The notes under the pieces: generated by a model
The model's input: only the letters and a program-made list of their open reading frames with translations
Database searches by the model: none
What the model was told of the DNA's origin: nothing
Source of the DNA: Pampus argenteus
Taxonomy: Eukaryota > Chordata > Actinopteri > Scombriformes > Stromateidae
NCBI GenBank assembly: GCA_036937835.1
Contig: CM072873.1
Span: forward strand, 13,504,001-13,568,000
Length of the DNA: 64,000 nucleotides
Direction: 5' to 3'
Position numbers and translations under genes: made by a program
Shown: piece after piece, positions 61,696-64,000 of the stretch
How the letters are laid out: each line of letters begins with the position of its first letter
Position numbering within the stretch: the first letter of the stretch is position 1

Positions 61696-64000
61696 ATGAC
61701 GAGTACGAGGGATGCTGCGCTTCATCCAAGCGTGGATGCAGGACCGGGTCCATCCATAAAAAACCCGAGCTTTCTTGAGTTTCTCCTGATTCTATCAGTG
61801 ATGCTGCTCGTCCCGGTTCAGCCAGTATCAGCTCATCCTCAGTGCCTGGACTTCAAGCCACCTTTTAAACCTTTGTGGCACCTGGAGTTTTGCACGCAGT
61901 ACGAGCAGTTTGGCTGCTGTGACCAGAAAACGGACAACCAGATTGCAGAGAGATACTGGGACATTATTGACCAGTTGGAATTGGCGGGTTATGAGCTCTG
62001 TATAGACACGCTGAAAGAAGTCATGTGCCAGGTAAATACTTTTCTGCTGTGGTTATTGTTTTGGGGGACGCTTCTTTAATAAATGGCTATAAAAGTTTCT
62101 GGCAAGTACATTTATATCACACAGTAAAACTTTGCTGCGCTTATAATTACTGAGGTCTCTTCACCTACGTAGACATCTGGTAATATATATATATATATAT
62201 ATATATATAGCTACAACCATCTTAAACCACTAAAGTCTGTCTAAATGCATGCAACTCCCTGTCAACTTTTGGATTAGATTTATCTAATTTGGAATGATGT
62301 TAAATTAACGTGTTGGTCTTGCACTTGGAAATATTGTTTGAATTTCTTGTAATGAAATAAGCATTACAAAGTACTCATGTTATTTGGTTTAATTTGATAC
62401 AAACTTTAATTAGCAGTTAAAGTTATTTGATTGCAATAGTGAAAATGAATAACTGTTGATTCCTTAAACATCAACATTGCAAGCAACCAATATGCTACTA
62501 TTGTGTGCATTGGTGCGGTCCAGTGGCATCCTTAGAGGAGACCAGGGAGCATAATGTCAGAGTCCCATCACTAAAGATACTCTGTTTAGACTAAGTGACC
62601 CTTTAATTTTCACCCTTGCCTTGATAGTCACCACAGTGTCTCATGTTTGTCCCATCCAGGAGTGCTCTCCATATGCTGCCCACCTCTTTGATGCCGAGGA
62701 CCCGTACACACCTGTCAGAGAGCTACCTGGTCTTTGCTTTGGCTTCTGCTCTGAGTTTCATAGCAAATGTAGACATGTGGTTAAATATTTGACTGAGAAC
62801 CAGCTGCTGCAGGACACCTGTGAGCGGGACATGTCCACATTCTGCAGCATGGTGGACCTGTCCGACCAGGACTACTGTTACCCAAACGTTCTGAAGAGCC
62901 CTGACCTCAACAGCAATCTGGGGCAGGTAGTGAAGGACCCCAGAGGGTGTCTCCAGTTGTGCCTGACCGAAGTGGCCAACAATCTTAGGAACCCTGTGTT
63001 GATGCTGCACAGCAGCGACGACACACACAGGATGTTCATCGCAGAGCAGGTCGGCTTTGTGTGGATTTACTTGCACGATGGCAGCCGGCTGGAGCAGCCA
63101 TTCTTAGACATGAGCGGAGAGGTGCTCACCACACCTTGGCTGGGGGATGAGAGGGGCTTCCTGGGCATGGCCTTCCACCCAAAATACAGGGACAACGGAC
63201 GCTTCTTCATCTACTACTCCATCCAGGTCAACAGTAAGCTGGAGAAGGTCAGAGTCAGTGAGATGAAGGTGTCTGACCATGACATGAACATGGCCGATCC
63301 TTACTCAGAGAGGTATGTAGAGGGAATGTTTGCTCTTTTGTGGCTTTGAATTTAGGTCTGCATATACTGCACTTTTTCAACAACACTATATTGTATAATG
63401 ACTATGTTGACATTCACCCCTGGGCTGTAAAAACACCAATGATTGCATTAACATGTTCTGTGCTGTACAGTATGTCACTTCAAGGTGGCTCTTCTGTGTT
63501 ACGGTAAAGCTTTCACTTGACAATTGAAATTATTCAAAGAAAAATATGTTAAAGTGAAAAAATTCATCTAAATTACAGCAACATCTCTTTCTAAAAAGAT
63601 TGCCCACATCACGCAACATTGTTTCTGGAAAGGCACATTGCAGTCGAGTTATTTTAAATATAAACTTTAAATGCTGTGTGCAGACTTCACTATTCACCTC
63701 TATTGTACTTACTCAGAACTTCTTTCTATAACACAAATAATTACTGAATGTGGAATGAAATACACTTGGGCGCCATTGATGAAGATGCAAAATCTGGATA
63801 AAAGATGTGCTGTCGGTGTAGAATCATGGCAACCAGATATTATGTCTGAAAAACCAAAATGTCACTAGTACGGTTTGTGGTTACATTTCAACTATTTTTT
63901 TTATTTTTATATATATAATCAGGGTCATTTTAGAGATTGAGGAGCCAGCTGCAAACCATAATGGAGGTCAGCTGCTTTTTGGTCTGGATGGATATTTGTA
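61696..64000 (+). CDS. hhipl2: HHIP-like protein 2, 5' part
   Basis: Exons are 61696-62031, 62660-63312 and the start of a third at 63923, which runs off the window. About 355 aa are visible of roughly 720 expected. Known: a secreted HHIP-family protein with a folate-receptor-like Cys-rich domain and a glucose/sorbosone-dehydrogenase-type beta-propeller. Its function is poorly defined. Seen: a hydrophobic leader (FLEFLLILSVMLLVPVQPVSA), then HPQCLDFKPPF and many cysteines (GCCDQ, CSPYAAHLFDAEDPYTP, CFGFCSEFHSKC). The propeller start is EVANNLRNPVLMLHSSD...MFIAEQVGFVW and TPWLGDERGFLGMAFHPKY. The third exon begins VILEIEEP and includes NHNGGQLLFGLDGY. LEFC..YE.FGCCDQK..., FHSKC and RLEQPFLD are closer to HHIPL2 than to HHIPL1. 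Confidence 0.9.
62182..62209. repeat. (AT)n microsatellite
   Basis: A pure AT run in hhipl2 intron 1. Confidence 0.9.

Overview
This is nuclear DNA from a bony fish, most likely a percomorph-type teleost. The genes are compact and intron-rich, with AT-rich introns and canonical GT-AG splice sites. The encoded proteins match vertebrate families throughout, and short DNA transposons and dinucleotide repeats of fish type fill the gaps. Nothing bacterial, viral or organellar is present. I recognise eight protein-coding genes and rebuilt their exons by hand from reading frame, phase and splice sites.

Layout, left to right. 1-3.7 kb has no recognised gene, only a MITE and unassigned exon-like pieces. 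3.7-5.9 kb: a NAT8/camello-type N-acetyltransferase (minus). 7.6-14.8 kb: slc39a8, the ZIP8 metal transporter (minus, 8 coding exons, 463 aa). 16.2-23.7 kb: manba, lysosomal beta-mannosidase (minus, 17 coding exons, 887 aa). 25.7-31.3 kb: a ube2d-class E2 enzyme, ube2d3 by position (minus, 7 coding exons, 147 aa). 34.2-41.8 kb: an rnf145-type membrane RING E3 ligase (minus, 10 coding exons plus a non-coding first exon, 807 aa). 44.2-52.9 kb: cpxm1, a secreted discoidin/carboxypeptidase-like protein (plus, 13 exons, 751 aa). 53.1-60.0 kb: dcaf10, a WD40 substrate receptor of CRL4 ligases (minus, 7 exons, 527 aa), tail to tail with cpxm1. 61.7-64 kb: the first two exons and the start of a third of hhipl2 (plus, cut by the window end).

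The block slc39a8-manba-ube2d3 keeps the order of human 4q24 (SLC39A8-NFKB1-MANBA-UBE2D3), but NFKB1 is missing from the 1.5 kb between the first two. To the right of ube2d3 the neighbours come from different human chromosomes, so the repeat-rich gap at 31.3-34.2 kb marks a synteny boundary. The genes are unrelated housekeeping or secreted-protein genes and not an operon. They share only loose themes: two ubiquitin-ligase components (rnf145, dcaf10) and one E2, and two metal- or lysosome-related genes.

I found no convincing new multigene system. The items most worth a second look are: a family of TTAA-flanked foldback transposons with several copies in the window; a perfect 19-bp-arm palindrome in manba intron 1; a CLEAR/M-box-like site just upstream of manba; four upstream ORFs in the rnf145 leader; loss of the YLYF sterol-sensing motif in rnf145; a ube2d protein with an unusual C-terminal helix; and a TG microsatellite abutting a dcaf10 splice donor.
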